DNA of 64,000 nucleotides from Clostridium sp. (GCF_022482905.1 NZ_JAKVOI010000001.1:2109958-2173957); one strand, 5' to 3'. Numbered from the stretch's first letter, positions 20,166 through 29,192 are shown. A program made the numbers and translations. Notes: generated from the letters alone by a model not told the origin.

Positions 20166-20195
20166 TTAAGGGAAGAGCAGTAACTCATCCCTTAA
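20166..20195 (-). terminator. Intercistronic hairpin between dnaK and dnaJ
   Basis: On the minus strand TTAAGGGA and TCCCTTAA form an 8-bp stem that extends past one mismatch to GAG/CTC with a 6-base loop. A moderately T-rich stretch follows. It could be a partial terminator or an mRNA stability/processing element lowering dnaJ expression. Confidence 0.55.
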
Positions 20196-20241
20196 CTATT
20201 ACCATTATACACATCTATTATAAAATCGTGAAGAGAAAATA

Positions 20242-22122
20242 CTATTTATCATCATCCACCTTGTAATCTGCATCAACTACATTGTCGCCATTTTTACCTG
20301 AATTCCCCGATCCGGCATTTGGATCTGCTCCCGGATTCGGACCTGCCTGAGCATTTGGACCTGCCTGAGCATTTGGACCTGCCTGGGCATTCTGACTATA
20401 TATCTTGGATGAAATTCCATAGAAAGTCTGTGTCAGATCTTCGGTAGCTTTCTTTATAGCATCCAGATCCTCTCCGTCCTTGACCTTTTTCAAAGCATCT
20501 ATCTTTTCTTCTATAGCTTTCTTATCCTCTGCAGACACTTTGTCACCCAGATCCTTTAATGTCTTCTCAGTCTGGTACAGGGTCTGATCTGCATTGTTCT
20601 TGATTTCTATAGATTCTTTTCTCTTCTTGTCCTGATCACTGAATTTTTCTGCATCCTTAACAGCCTTATCTATCTCATCATCTGTCAGGTTAGTGGAAGC
20701 TGTAATTGTTATATTTGCCTCCTTGCCAGTTCCCTTGTCTTTGGCTGATACATTTACAATACCATTTGCATCTATGTCAAATGTAACTTCAATCTGAGGA
20801 ACTCCTCTTGGAGCTGGTGCTATACCTGAAAGCGTAAATCTTCCAAGAGTTTTATTGTCGGCCGCCATCTGTCTTTCACCCTGAACTACGTGAATTTCAA
20901 CGGAAGTCTGTCCGTCTGCTGCTGTGGAAAATACCTGACTCTTCTTGGTTGGTATCGTAGTATTTCTTTCAATAAGAGGTGTAGCTACTCCACCTAATGT
21001 TTCAATACCAAGAGTGAGAGGCGTAACATCAAGCAGCAGCACATCTTTTACATCTCCTGTAAGAACTCCTGCCTGAATAGCTGCTCCTACAGCTACACAT
21101 TCATCCGGGTTTACTCCCTTTGACGGGTCTTTACCGGTAAACTCCTTGACAGCCTCCTGAACTGCAGGAATTCTCGTGGAACCACCGACTAATATAACCT
21201 TGTTTACATCATTTATTGTAAGTCCGGCATCACTTAATGCCTTCTTCATGGGTTCTATTGTCCTCTGGACCAGATCCTGGGTCAGTTCATTGAATTTTGC
21301 CCTTGTAAGGTTCATATCTATGTGCTTCGGCCCTGTAGCATCTGCCGTAATAAATGGAAGATTTATATTTGTCTGCATAGATGATGACAGCTCAATTTTA
21401 GCCTTTTCAGCTGCTTCTTTCAATCTTTGAAGTGACATCTTGTCATTTCTCAAATCTATTCCATTTTCAGCCTTGAAGGTATCTGCTATATAGTCTATTA
21501 CCTTTTGGTCAAAGTCATCTCCACCTAGATGTGTATCTCCATTTGTAGCCTTGACCTCAAACACTCCGTCTCCAAGTTCAAGTATGGATACATCAAAAGT
21601 ACCACCACCCAGATCATATACAAATATTTTCTGACTTGTTTCGGTTTTGTCAAGCCCATAAGCTAAAGATGCCGCTGTAGGTTCATTTATTATTCTTCTT
21701 ACATTGAGACCTGCAATCTTGCCCGCATCCTTAGTTGCCTGTCTCTGGCTGTCATTGAAGTATGCCGGTACTGTTATAACTGCTTCAGTAACAGTCTCTC
21801 CCAAATATGCCTCTGCATCAGATTTTATCTTTTGAAGCACCATTGCAGATATCTCCTGCGGTGTATACTGTTTTCCATCTATATTTACCTTATAATCTGT
21901 TCCCATGTGTCTTTTTATTGACATTATTGTCTTGTCAGGATTTGTTATTGCCTGTCTTTTTGCTACCTGGCCTACAAGTCTTTCTCCGTTTGCCTGAAAT
22001 GAAACAACCGATGGAGTCGTTCTTGCACCTTCGGAATTCGCTATAACTACTGGATCTCCGCCTTCCATAACGGCAACACAAGAATTTGTTGTACCTAAAT
22101 CAATACCTATTATTTTTGACAT
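20242..22122 (-). CDS. dnaK: Chaperone protein DnaK (Hsp70)
   Basis: ATP-driven chaperone. It starts [36 protein letters not shown] puts the ribosome site before the ATG at 22122, so an upstream 11-residue extension to 22155 is rejected. The nucleotide domain shows [14 protein letters not shown] and [13 protein letters not shown]; the linker [10 protein letters not shown] leads to the substrate-binding domain. The C-terminal tail contains three copies of a PNAQAG-type hexapeptide followed by a Gly/Asn-rich stretch and an acidic end ([12 protein letters not shown]). The repeats make this tail unusual. Same operon as hrcA and grpE. Confidence 0.98.
   Translation of the reverse strand: MSKIIGIDLGTTNSCVAVMEGGDPVVIANSEGARTTPSVVSFQANGERLVGQVAKRQAITNPDKTIMSIKRHMGTDYKVNIDGKQYTPQEISAMVLQKIKSDAEAYLGETVTEAVITVPAYFNDSQRQATKDAGKIAGLNVRRIINEPTAASLAYGLDKTETSQKIFVYDLGGGTFDVSILELGDGVFEVKATNGDTHLGGDDFDQKVIDYIADTFKAENGIDLRNDKMSLQRLKEAAEKAKIELSSSMQTNINLPFITADATGPKHIDMNLTRAKFNELTQDLVQRTIEPMKKALSDAGLTINDVNKVILVGGSTRIPAVQEAVKEFTGKDPSKGVNPDECVAVGAAIQAGVLTGDVKDVLLLDVTPLTLGIETLGGVATPLIERNTTIPTKKSQVFSTAADGQTSVEIHVVQGERQMAADNKTLGRFTLSGIAPAPRGVPQIEVTFDIDANGIVNVSAKDKGTGKEANITITASTNLTDDEIDKAVKDAEKFSDQDKKRKESIEIKNNADQTLYQTEKTLKDLGDKVSAEDKKAIEEKIDALKKVKDGEDLDAIKKATEDLTQTFYGISSKIYSQNAQAGPNAQAGPNAQAGPNPGADPNAGSGNSGKNGDNVVDADYKVDDDK
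20341..20394 (-). repeat. Three tandem 18-bp repeats in the dnaK 3' end
   Basis: Units at 20341-20358 and 20359-20376 are identical, and 20377-20394 differs at three positions. Being a multiple of three, the array encodes PNAQAG repeats in the flexible DnaK tail without breaking the frame, and copy number could vary by slippage. Confidence 0.9.
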
Positions 22123-22188
22123 GTTTAACCTACCTCCTAAATTGACTAACTTCAAAGTTCTCTTGATTAAATAATTTATTGTTTTGAA

Positions 22189-22875
22189 TTAATTTGCTAC
22201 CTTGACCATGCTGTACCTTATTACCTTATCTCCTTTTTTATATCCTTTCTGAAATACTTCCACAACTGAATTTTTGGCATAACTTTCATCCTCAACATGC
22301 ATTACTGCATTATGTAGATGAGGATCAAATCCACCATCTACCGGAATCTCCTCTACATCCAACTTTTTCAGTGCATCATTGAACTGTTTCATTGTCATCT
22401 CCACACCTTTTTTGAGGTCATCCGCACTTCCATCTATTGAAACAGCCCTTTCCAGATTATCAAGTACGGGGAGTACTTCCTTGAGTACATCTTCACAAAC
22501 GTCGGTATATATCTGTTCCTTTTCCTTCGCTGTCCTCTTCCTGAAATTGTCATACTCTGCAACTGTCCTTGCCAATCTGTCCTTCAGAGTTGCAAGCTCA
22601 TTTTTGATTCTACTGTTTTCCTCGTTCAAGTTTTTGTTTTCATCTTTCAGAGCTTTTATCACTTTCTGGTCTTTCATGCTCTGGACATTATCGGATTCAC
22701 TTTCCTTCTCACAGCTGTCCTCATCACCTTGCTTTTCATTATATTCCTCATATTCTTCGGAAACCTCTGCTTTCTCATCAACCTCAGACTTATCTGTGTC
22801 TTTGTCCGAATCCTTTTCCAGCTTTTCATCTTCTTCAATATTATTGGCTTTAATATCTTCCTTCTTTTTAAACAT
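22189..22875 (-). CDS. grpE: Nucleotide exchange factor GrpE
   Basis: Releases ADP from DnaK. Residues 1-70 are an acidic, low-complexity extension, residues about 70-125 form the long coiled coil (KALKDENKNLNEENSRIKNE and DRLARTVAEYDNFRKRT), and the C-terminal beta domain carries GFDPHLHNAVMHVED and VIRYSMVKV. Length 228 is slightly long because of the acidic N-terminus. It lies between hrcA and dnaK. Confidence 0.97.
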   Translation of the reverse strand: MFKKKEDIKANNIEEDEKLEKDSDKDTDKSEVDEKAEVSEEYEEYNEKQGDEDSCEKESESDNVQSMKDQKVIKALKDENKNLNEENSRIKNELATLKDRLARTVAEYDNFRKRTAKEKEQIYTDVCEDVLKEVLPVLDNLERAVSIDGSADDLKKGVEMTMKQFNDALKKLDVEEIPVDGGFDPHLHNAVMHVEDESYAKNSVVEVFQKGYKKGDKVIRYSMVKVAN

Positions 22876-22940
22876 CTGATTGTTTCCTCCAATCTCAAAC
22901 TAGTATTCATAATTTTATTAAAGACAGGGTTCAGCAGAAC

Positions 22941-23981
22941 TCAATCATCATCAAAATAAGTATCAGTAATAATATAATTCAATTCTCTGACCACATTTGA
23001 CAATACAGATATGACTTTTGAATAAGGCATTCTCGTAGGGCCTATCAGCCCTATCTTTCCTATTGGTTTGCTGCCCAAATTATAGACTGCTGACACAACA
23101 CTGCAGTTCTCTGCTCCCTCTATATAGTTTTCATTTCCAATTTTCACTGAAATATTCGATGAATCATTTAAAAGTTCATTGACTTTATCTTTATTATCCA
23201 GCATGGATAAAAACTCTCTTGCTTTTTCAACATCTTTATATTCCGGATAGTTGAATATATTTACAGTGCCTTGCATGTATATATCGGAATTGTCTGCACT
23301 TCTAAGATTTTCATATAATACAGGGATTATTGCATTAAATATATCTTCATATTCCCTTAAATCATTTTTTATATTGTTTATTACCTCTAAATTTATTTGT
23401 TCACTATTTAACCCTCTTAATCTTTGATTGAGAAGATTGCTGAGCTTTGTGAGGATTTTGTCGGAAACACTTTTTTTCACCTTTATTACATTGTTTTTTA
23501 CAACACCATTGTCTGTAACCAAAATCAACAGTATATTATTGTTGAATTCCATATTTACAAGCTGCAAATGTCTTATATAGCTTTTACTCACAGATGGCGT
23601 CCTCACTATACATGTAAGTTTGGTCAATTCAGCCAGTAGAAAAGTTGCCTGCCTTATAGCCCTATCCATTTCAAAAATTGCACTGTCCAAAATTTTCTTT
23701 CTTATTGCATACATTTCCTCTTCAGTTAAGTTTGGCACCTGCATTAGTTTATCAACATAAAGCCTGTAGCCCTTATTTGACGGTTTCCTTCCAGAGGAAC
23801 TGTGTGGTTGCTCCAAATATCCCATATCTTCAAGATCTGCCATCTCATTTCGTATAGTAGCCGAACTTATCCCGAGATTATACTTTTTTGCTATGGTCCT
23901 GGATCCAACAGGCTCTGCAGTTTGTATATAATCATTTATTATTGCCTGAAGTATTCTTATCTTTCTTTCATCCATTTCCAC
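22941..23981 (-). CDS. hrcA: Heat-inducible transcription repressor HrcA
   Basis: Repressor of class I heat-shock genes; it binds CIRCE and depends on GroEL for activity. The winged-helix N-terminus is readable (RKIRILQAIINDYIQTAEPV; SSATIRNEMADLEDMGYLEQP; HSSSGRKPS), and the C-terminus has GPTRMPYSKVI. Length 346 is standard. It is the first gene of the dnaK operon, 15 bases downstream of a perfect CIRCE element, so it is autoregulated. The ATG at 23975 (MDERKIRILQ) is an equally good start to 23981. Confidence 0.98.
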   Translation of the reverse strand: MEMDERKIRILQAIINDYIQTAEPVGSRTIAKKYNLGISSATIRNEMADLEDMGYLEQPHSSSGRKPSNKGYRLYVDKLMQVPNLTEEEMYAIRKKILDSAIFEMDRAIRQATFLLAELTKLTCIVRTPSVSKSYIRHLQLVNMEFNNNILLILVTDNGVVKNNVIKVKKSVSDKILTKLSNLLNQRLRGLNSEQINLEVINNIKNDLREYEDIFNAIIPVLYENLRSADNSDIYMQGTVNIFNYPEYKDVEKAREFLSMLDNKDKVNELLNDSSNISVKIGNENYIEGAENCSVVSAVYNLGSKPIGKIGLIGPTRMPYSKVISVLSNVVRELNYIITDTYFDDD

Positions 23982-23996
23982 ATAATCACCTCTTTA

Positions 23997-24023
23997 TTAG
24001 CACTCGCTATCATTGAGTGCTAA
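23997..24023. promoter_or_regulatory. CIRCE operator (HrcA binding site)
   Basis: TTAGCACTC, nine bases, GAGTGCTAA: an exact match to the CIRCE consensus. It lies just downstream of the predicted transcription start of hrcA-grpE-dnaK-dnaJ, where HrcA would block RNA polymerase. Confidence 0.98.
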
Positions 24024-24036
24024 CTGTTATGATTAA

Positions 24037-24065
24037 AAAATATCACTGATATTTTTTTTTGTCAA
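24037..24065 (-). promoter_or_regulatory. Sigma-A promoter of the hrcA-grpE-dnaK-dnaJ operon
   Basis: On the minus strand TTGACA (24060-24065) and TATTTT (24037-24042) are separated by exactly 17 bases. The start site would be near 24030, immediately before the CIRCE box. Confidence 0.87.
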
Positions 24066-24171
24066 CTACACTCTATGTATATTATATATTCAAATTTTAT
24101 AATACATCAATTTAAATGTATATTGTTGGAGAATACTCTGATTTTCTTTTAATATCTATATTACCTATTTA

Positions 24172-25329
24172 TCATGTCAGAATAAATTCACACATCACGC
24201 TGTTTGATACCTGAATGCCCCTTCTGCTCAAATATAAGCTGTCTCCGTTTCTAATCAAGGTCCCGTATTTTATATGTTTATCAATAATATTTTTATATAC
24301 GGAATTAATATCCATCTTGAATCTGGATTCAAATTCAGATATGGATATTCCCCTGATTTTTCTAAGTCCCATAAACATAAATTCTTCTATGCTGTCTTCT
24401 ATGGAATTTTTATGAATGTCATATCTGACAAATTTGTTCTCCCCTGCCTCTTTTATATATTGTTCTATATCTCCGGATTTTCTATACCTGTATCCATTCA
24501 GATAGGAATGGGCACTTACGCCGCATCCAATATATTCCTGAAGATTCCAGTACGTTAAATTGTGGATGCAGTTAAAACCCTTTCTTGAAAAATTTGATAT
24601 TTCATATTGTTCGTAACCCTTTGACTCTAAAAAGTCTATGGCAAAATCATACATTTCTCTTTCTTCGTCTTCACCCGGAAGCCCTATATATCCCCTTCTA
24701 TACATATTGTAGAAAGGGGTGTTTTGTTCAATTATAAGGCTGTAACACGATATGTGCTCAGGCTGCAGTTCCACTACATTCTTCAGAGTCTCTCTCCACT
24801 CCTGAATATCCTGGTTTGGAAGTCCAAACATCAAGTCCACATTTATATTTGTAAATTCAAATCTTCTTGCTAAATTATATGCCTGGAGAAACTCTTCTAC
24901 AGTGTGTATTCTACCAAGATTTTTAAGTATATAATTCTGCCACGCCTGAAGTCCAATACTCAATCTGTTGACACCCATTTTTTTTAAAATCTTGAATTTT
25001 TCTTTCGTAAAGCTTCCGGGATTTCCCTCAACGGTGAATTCCATATTTTCAACAGTATCGAGATCTACAATAGAATCATATATATTTTCCCATGCTTCCA
25101 TGTTCATATAGGTAGGTGTACCACCGCCTATGAATATACTTTTTATCTTGATTTTTGATAAATTATCTATCTCTCTGGCAAGTGCCCTGGAATATTCGTT
25201 CATTAATTTTTCTCTATTGCTGAAAGATGGGAAATCACAATACAGACACTTTTTACGACAGAAGGGTATGTGTATATATAATGATATCCCCTCTGCTGAA
25301 TTAGTCTCATGTTTACACAGTTCCATCAA
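24172..25329 (-). CDS. hemW: Radical SAM family heme chaperone HemW
   Basis: HemW-type radical-SAM protein (formerly annotated as oxygen-independent coproporphyrinogen oxidase). Residues 18-33 show YIHIPFCRKKCLYCDF with cluster Cys 24, 28 and 31; the CDF ending is characteristic of HemW rather than HemN. FIGGGTPTYM and GLQAWQNYILKNLGRIHT follow, and a HemN C-terminal domain completes the 385 residues. HemW carries heme to respiratory proteins in other bacteria; the heme partner here is unknown. It starts a few bases after lepA (TTG 25329 or ATG 25326), an order conserved in Firmicutes. Confidence 0.93.
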   Translation of the reverse strand: MMELCKHETNSAEGISLYIHIPFCRKKCLYCDFPSFSNREKLMNEYSRALAREIDNLSKIKIKSIFIGGGTPTYMNMEAWENIYDSIVDLDTVENMEFTVEGNPGSFTKEKFKILKKMGVNRLSIGLQAWQNYILKNLGRIHTVEEFLQAYNLARRFEFTNINVDLMFGLPNQDIQEWRETLKNVVELQPEHISCYSLIIEQNTPFYNMYRRGYIGLPGEDEEREMYDFAIDFLESKGYEQYEISNFSRKGFNCIHNLTYWNLQEYIGCGVSAHSYLNGYRYRKSGDIEQYIKEAGENKFVRYDIHKNSIEDSIEEFMFMGLRKIRGISISEFESRFKMDINSVYKNIIDKHIKYGTLIRNGDSLYLSRRGIQVSNSVMCEFILT

Positions 25330-25336
25330 ATCATCA

Positions 25337-27145
25337 CTAATCCTCCGTCTTTAAAATAGCCATAAAAGCTTCCTGTGGTATTTCAACAGAGCCTACCTGC
25401 CTCATTCGTTTTTTACCTTCTTTTTGTTTTTCCAAGAGTTTCTTCTTTCTTGATATATCTCCTCCATAACACTTTGCAAGGACATCTTTTCTCATGGCTT
25501 TGACTGTCTCTCTAGCTATAACCTTTCCGCCCACTGCAGCCTGAATAGGTATTTCAAACAGCTGTCTTGGAATTATTTCCTTCAATTTTCCAGCAGTATA
25601 TCTTCCTCTTTCATAGGCTCTTTCTTCAGGAACAATCATAGACAGTGCATCTACTATATCTCCATTCAACAGTATATCCAATTTTACAAGCTTTGCTTCA
25701 CTATATCCCTTTAATTCATAGTCAAAGGATGCATAGCCCCTTGTTCTCGACTTGAGGGCATCGAAAAAATCATATATTATTTCATTGAGAGGTATATCAT
25801 AATTCAAACATACCCTTGTGGTCTCAATATATTGCATATCCCTGAAGGTGCCTCTTCTATCCTGAGCAAGTTTCATAACAGCTCCAACATAATCTGAAGG
25901 AGTTATTATAGAGGCCTTTACTATTGGTTCCTCCATATATTTTATGTCTGACAGTTCCGGCATATTTGTAGGGTTGGTAAGCTCAATTACATTCCCGTCG
26001 GTCCTGGTTATCTTGTATATAACAGAAGGTGCCGTCGTTATAATATCTAAGTTGAATTCCCTCTCTATTCTTTCCTGGATGACATCCATATGCAGAAGTC
26101 CCAGAAATCCGCATCTGAATCCAAATCCCAATGCTATGGAAGTTTCAGGTTCAAAGGAAAGTGCTGCATCGTTGACCTGAAGTTTTTCAAGTGCATCTTT
26201 CAATTCTCCATACTTTGCTCCGTCTACAGGATATATGCCGCTGAACACCATCGGTACGGCAGGCCTGTATCCTTCAAGCGGTTCTGCTGCAGATACTTCC
26301 GCACCAGTTACAGTATCTCCTACTCTGGCATCCCTCACATTTTTTATTGAAGCAGTAAAGTATCCTACATCTCCTGCCTTCAACCCGTTATTTGGCATAA
26401 ATGCCGGTACAAATACACCTGTTTCAATTACTTCATATATTTTATCCGTAGCCATCAGTTTTATCCTCATTCCAGGCTCTATGCTTCCCTCTTTTACCCT
26501 TATGTGACAAACTACTCCCCTGTAGCTGTCATAGTTTGAGTCAAATATGAGTGCCCTGAGAGGTGCAGATTCGTCACCTTCAGGAGGTGGAACCCTTTTA
26601 ACTATGGCATCAAGTACATCTTCTATGTTAAGCCCTGTTTTTGCTGAAACCAGAGGAGCATCCTGTGCCTCTATTCCAATGACTTCTTCTATTTCATTCT
26701 TTATTTCATCCGGTCTGGCACTTGGAAGATCTATTTTATTTATTACAGGAACTATTTCCAGGTCATGATCCAGTGCAAGATAACAATTGGCCAGTGTCTG
26801 AGCCTGTATACCCTGGGTGGCATCCACTACGAGCACAGCTCCTTCGCATGCCGCCAGGCTTCTGGATACCTCATAATTAAAATCCACATGTCCCGGCGTA
26901 TCTATAAGATTCAATATATATTCCTCTTTTTCAGACTTCTTGTATATCAATCTCACCGCCTGTGATTTTATAGTTATTCCCCTTTCTCTTTCAAGCTCCA
27001 TATTATCAAGTACCTGTGATTCCATCTCTCTTTTTGTAAGAGTACCTGTCTTTTCAATAAGCCTGTCTGCAAGTGTCGACTTACCGTGATCTATATGCGC
27101 AACTATGGAAAAATTTCTAATGTACTTCTGTCTTTCACTCTGCAT
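25337..27145 (-). CDS. lepA: Elongation factor 4 (LepA)
   Basis: Translational GTPase that acts on ribosomes during assembly or stalled elongation. The GTPase domain is clear: G1 [10 protein letters not shown]3 DTPGHVDF, G4 [10 protein letters not shown]4-specific C-terminal residues include [19 protein letters not shown] near residue 550. The 602-residue length is standard. GGAGG before the ATG at 27145 favours [11 protein letters not shown] over the ATG at 27160. Transcription probably starts near 27232 from its own extended -10 promoter. hemW follows on the same transcript. Confidence 0.98.
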   Translation of the reverse strand: MQSERQKYIRNFSIVAHIDHGKSTLADRLIEKTGTLTKREMESQVLDNMELERERGITIKSQAVRLIYKKSEKEEYILNLIDTPGHVDFNYEVSRSLAACEGAVLVVDATQGIQAQTLANCYLALDHDLEIVPVINKIDLPSARPDEIKNEIEEVIGIEAQDAPLVSAKTGLNIEDVLDAIVKRVPPPEGDESAPLRALIFDSNYDSYRGVVCHIRVKEGSIEPGMRIKLMATDKIYEVIETGVFVPAFMPNNGLKAGDVGYFTASIKNVRDARVGDTVTGAEVSAAEPLEGYRPAVPMVFSGIYPVDGAKYGELKDALEKLQVNDAALSFEPETSIALGFGFRCGFLGLLHMDVIQERIEREFNLDIITTAPSVIYKITRTDGNVIELTNPTNMPELSDIKYMEEPIVKASIITPSDYVGAVMKLAQDRRGTFRDMQYIETTRVCLNYDIPLNEIIYDFFDALKSRTRGYASFDYELKGYSEAKLVKLDILLNGDIVDALSMIVPEERAYERGRYTAGKLKEIIPRQLFEIPIQAAVGGKVIARETVKAMRKDVLAKCYGGDISRKKKLLEKQKEGKKRMRQVGSVEIPQEAFMAILKTED

Positions 27146-27183
27146 ATCAATAACCTCCATTACTGGCCACTACACGAATTAAA

Positions 27184-27206
27184 AGATTTGCATATTTTGC
27201 AAATCT
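27184..27206 (-). terminator. Hairpin with T-rich tail in the lepA leader
   Basis: AGATTTGCA (27184-27192) and TGCAAATCT (27198-27206) pair perfectly over 9 bases, and on the minus strand TTTTAATT follows. It lies between the predicted lepA promoter and lepA. It may end the upstream 107-aa gene's transcript or attenuate lepA. Confidence 0.6.
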
Positions 27207-27226
27207 TTATATATAGAATCTATTAT

Positions 27227-27246
27227 TGCTATAGTAAATTATAGCA
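27227..27246. promoter_or_regulatory. Palindrome over the lepA -10 box
   Basis: TGCTATA, six bases, TATAGCA: 7-base inverted arms covering the predicted -10 element. The size and position would suit an operator, but an AT-rich chance palindrome cannot be excluded. Confidence 0.4.
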
Positions 27247-27266
27247 TAAGACCTATTTACTGAAAA
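27238..27266 (-). promoter_or_regulatory. Extended -10 promoter of lepA
   Basis: On the minus strand TTTTCA (27261-27266), 17 bases, and TATAAT (27238-27243) preceded by TGC. Consensus -10, extended TGn and a 4/6 -35 make this a convincing sigma-A promoter, about 90 bases before lepA. Confidence 0.8.
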
Positions 27267-27307
27267 GACTATTATCCCACGAAATTTTCAACATTACGCC
27301 GTAATGA

Positions 27308-27631
27308 TCAATGAACTATGTTGGATTTAATCCCATTTAAAATTTCCCCTGCACCTTCAGCTGCTTCATTTATTTTACTGCCTATACTTTCTCCAATATC
27401 CACTAGAATCCTTCCTGAACTGTGCTTAAAGTCATAAACTGATTTTCCATCCATATTAATAGAATAGTTTTGAGTTTGAATTTTCAAATCAATAGGGGAA
27501 AAGCTGCAGTTTATACTGAAGTTCGATCTATCTTTGATAAATTGCGGCATACTATTGCTCACTATGACTATACCTGTTAAAATCAATATAAAACAACCTG
27601 TTACAATTAATTTAAACAACCTTTTGCTCAT
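27308..27631 (-). CDS. Unrecognised 107-aa protein with one N-terminal membrane segment
   Basis: Not recognised. Residues about 7-29 (KLIVTGCFILILTGIVIVSN) form a membrane helix or uncleaved signal. The following 75 residues would be extracytoplasmic: a beta-prone stretch (SINCSFSPIDLKIQTQNYSI) and an amphipathic, Gly/Ile-rich end (ILVDIGESIGSKINEAAEGA). A GAGGATGATTTT ribosome site precedes the ATG. It lies between gpr (57 bases upstream) and lepA. In many clostridia spoIIP occupies this gap, but none of the SpoIIP amidase domain is visible here. Its position next to gpr hints at a sporulation link, which is only inference. Confidence 0.65.
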   Translation of the reverse strand: MSKRLFKLIVTGCFILILTGIVIVSNSMPQFIKDRSNFSINCSFSPIDLKIQTQNYSINMDGKSVYDFKHSSGRILVDIGESIGSKINEAAEGAGEILNGIKSNIVH

Positions 27632-27688
27632 AAAATCATCCTCATATAATAAAATTTCTATTATTAAGGATAAACAGTTTTATACATT

Positions 27689-28681
27689 TTATTCAATAAA
27701 TGAGTTTATTTCCTCAAGCGTAAGTTCAGGCTGCAATGCCATATTTATTGCACTTGAAAGCATTTTTGATATGGCTTCTATAACCATATCCACATCTTTT
27801 GGAGTAACCATTATATTTTCAGAGTATGGATTCAATACTTCAAGTATTAATTTCCTCTTTTCTTCCCTGTCTATGGATTTAAGCATCTCGTAAAATTTTC
27901 CACCGATTTCCGATTTGGATATCATCTCATTTAGAACCAGATCAATGGTATCATTTGCCATGGTGGCGGCATCCACTACAGTGGGAACTCCTATAGCTAT
28001 TACAGGAATACCAAGTGTCTTCTCGCTTAACTCCATTCTCCTGTTTGCAACTCCTGATCCGGGTGATATTCCTGTATTGCTTATTTGAATGGTAGCATTT
28101 ACTCTTTCAACTTTTCTGGAAGCCAGTGCATCTATACATATTATAAGATTCGGCTTTATCTTATCCACAATCCCTCTTATAATTTCGCTGCTTTCCATTC
28201 CCGTAATTCCCAGTACTCCCGGAGACACCGCACACACGGGTCTTATCCTCTCATCTATTTTATCCGGAATCAACTGCCTCAAGTGTCTCGTAATCATCAA
28301 CTTCGAAACAACTTTCGGTCCCAGCGAATCCGGGGTTATATTCCAGTTTCCAAGCCCTACTACCAAAACCGTCATGTTTTTATCTATCTCAGGTTCAATT
28401 GAATCTATTACACATTTTAATTCTTCTGACACAACCTTCCCCAGCTTATCTCTTGTTTCACCGTCATAGTGAGCATATTTCGGTATATCCACAGTAATAT
28501 ATGACCCTCTTGGTTTGCCGATTTTTTTCTCGCCAACATCTCCCGTTATCTTGACATCGGTTATTTTAATATCATCTCGCAGTCTTTCATTTATTCTAAC
28601 TCCATCAATCTCCTCTCCGGCTTCATTTTCATATATTTCTTTAGCCTCTAGAGCCAGATCTGTCCTGATATTCATCATCAT
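27689..28681 (-). CDS. gpr: GPR endopeptidase (germination protease)
   Basis: Spore-specific aspartic-type protease (family A25) that degrades the small acid-soluble spore proteins during germination after removal of a short propeptide. The N-terminus NIRTDLALEAKEIYENE is the propeptide and processing region. Family motifs include VVGLGNWNITPDSLGPKVV, AVSPGVLGITGMES, CIDALASRK and GSGVANRR. Length 330 is usual. Three consecutive ATGs give an uncertain exact start. A sigma-G-like promoter is visible upstream, matching forespore expression. Confidence 0.96.
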   Translation of the reverse strand: MMMNIRTDLALEAKEIYENEAGEEIDGVRINERLRDDIKITDVKITGDVGEKKIGKPRGSYITVDIPKYAHYDGETRDKLGKVVSEELKCVIDSIEPEIDKNMTVLVVGLGNWNITPDSLGPKVVSKLMITRHLRQLIPDKIDERIRPVCAVSPGVLGITGMESSEIIRGIVDKIKPNLIICIDALASRKVERVNATIQISNTGISPGSGVANRRMELSEKTLGIPVIAIGVPTVVDAATMANDTIDLVLNEMISKSEIGGKFYEMLKSIDREEKRKLILEVLNPYSENIMVTPKDVDMVIEAISKMLSSAINMALQPELTLEEINSFIE

Positions 28682-28717
28682 TCATCACTCCAAAATAATT
28701 TTTTAATTTTTCAGGCT

Positions 28718-28746
28718 TATTATTTGTGTTTTTACTTTATCTATTC
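28718..28746 (-). promoter_or_regulatory. Sigma-G/F-like promoter of gpr
   Basis: On the minus strand GAATA (28742-28746) resembles the forespore -35 element and AATAATA (28718-28724) resembles CATnnTA (one mismatch), with 17 bases between. gpr is a known forespore gene in Bacillus, so context supports the call. Confidence 0.5.
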
Positions 28747-28791
28747 ATCTCCAAGCTCAGACGAAAATACAAAATTTGTGTGAATTTAATC

Positions 28792-28820
28792 TTGAAGAAA
28801 CCTTATTTTAATGTTATAAT
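28792..28820 (+). promoter_or_regulatory. Sigma-A promoter of rpsT
   Basis: TTGAAG (28792-28797), 17 bases, TATAAT (28815-28820). The start would be near 28827, giving a structured leader of about 74 bases. Confidence 0.86.
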
Positions 28821-28840
28821 AGCCTTTGTTGAATATTAGA

Positions 28841-28892
28841 GACTCATTGGCATTCCCCAAAGCTGCTGAGACTTTATAAAATTATAAGGGGG
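28841..28892 (+). promoter_or_regulatory. Structured rpsT leader that may mask its ribosome site
   Basis: TTGG/CCAA (28847-28850 with 28857-28860) closes a hairpin inside CTCA/TGAG (28843-28846 with 28867-28870). CCCC at 28855-28858 could alternatively pair with the GGGGG ribosome site at 28888-28892. Such mutually exclusive pairings would allow autoregulation by S20, but no named leader family is claimed. Confidence 0.4.
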
Positions 28893-28900
28893 TGAAACAC

Positions 28901-29167
28901 ATGGCAAACATTAAATCAGCAAAGAAAAGGATAAAAGTTATCCAGACTAAAACTTTAAGGAACAAAATAATAAAGTCTTCATTAAAGACTACTATAAAAA
29001 AATTTTTAGCTGCTGTTGAAAGCAAAAATATCGATGATGCAAAAGTTACTTTTGCGGCTTCAACAAAAGCTTTAGATAAAGCTGCATCAAAAGGTATAAT
29101 ACATAAAAACAATGCAGCAAGAAAAAAGTCCAGACTGGCAGCAAAATTAAACAGTTTGTCTGCTTAA
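28901..29167 (+). CDS. rpsT: 30S ribosomal protein S20
   Basis: Primary 16S rRNA-binding protein. It begins [21 protein letters not shown] and is Lys/Ala rich with helical pattern throughout ([35 protein letters not shown]); 88 residues, as expected. AAGGGGGTG precedes the ATG at 28901; the GTG at 28892 overlaps that ribosome site and is rejected. Monocistronic, divergent from gpr. Confidence 0.98.
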   Translation: MANIKSAKKRIKVIQTKTLRNKIIKSSLKTTIKKFLAAVESKNIDDAKVTFAASTKALDKAASKGIIHKNNAARKKSRLAAKLNSLSA

Positions 29168-29192
29168 TTTTTAATAAGGGTATAATTTAAAA

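Noticed and set aside
20341-20394. Possible CRISPR-like repeats
   Set aside because: The 18-bp units have no spacers, are contiguous and code for DnaK tail residues.
22123-22155. N-terminal extension of DnaK
   Set aside because: A strong GGAGG site sits inside it and leads to the ATG of the conserved [10 protein letters not shown] start.
22379-22879. 166-codon Ser/Phe-rich open frame on the plus strand
   Set aside because: Mirror of the acidic coiled-coil region of grpE; composition is an artefact of Glu/Lys codons.
27292-27306. Small palindrome CATTAC-GCC-GTAATG next to the 107-aa gene stop
   Set aside because: Only 6-bp arms and no T-tail; too weak to call a terminator or operator.
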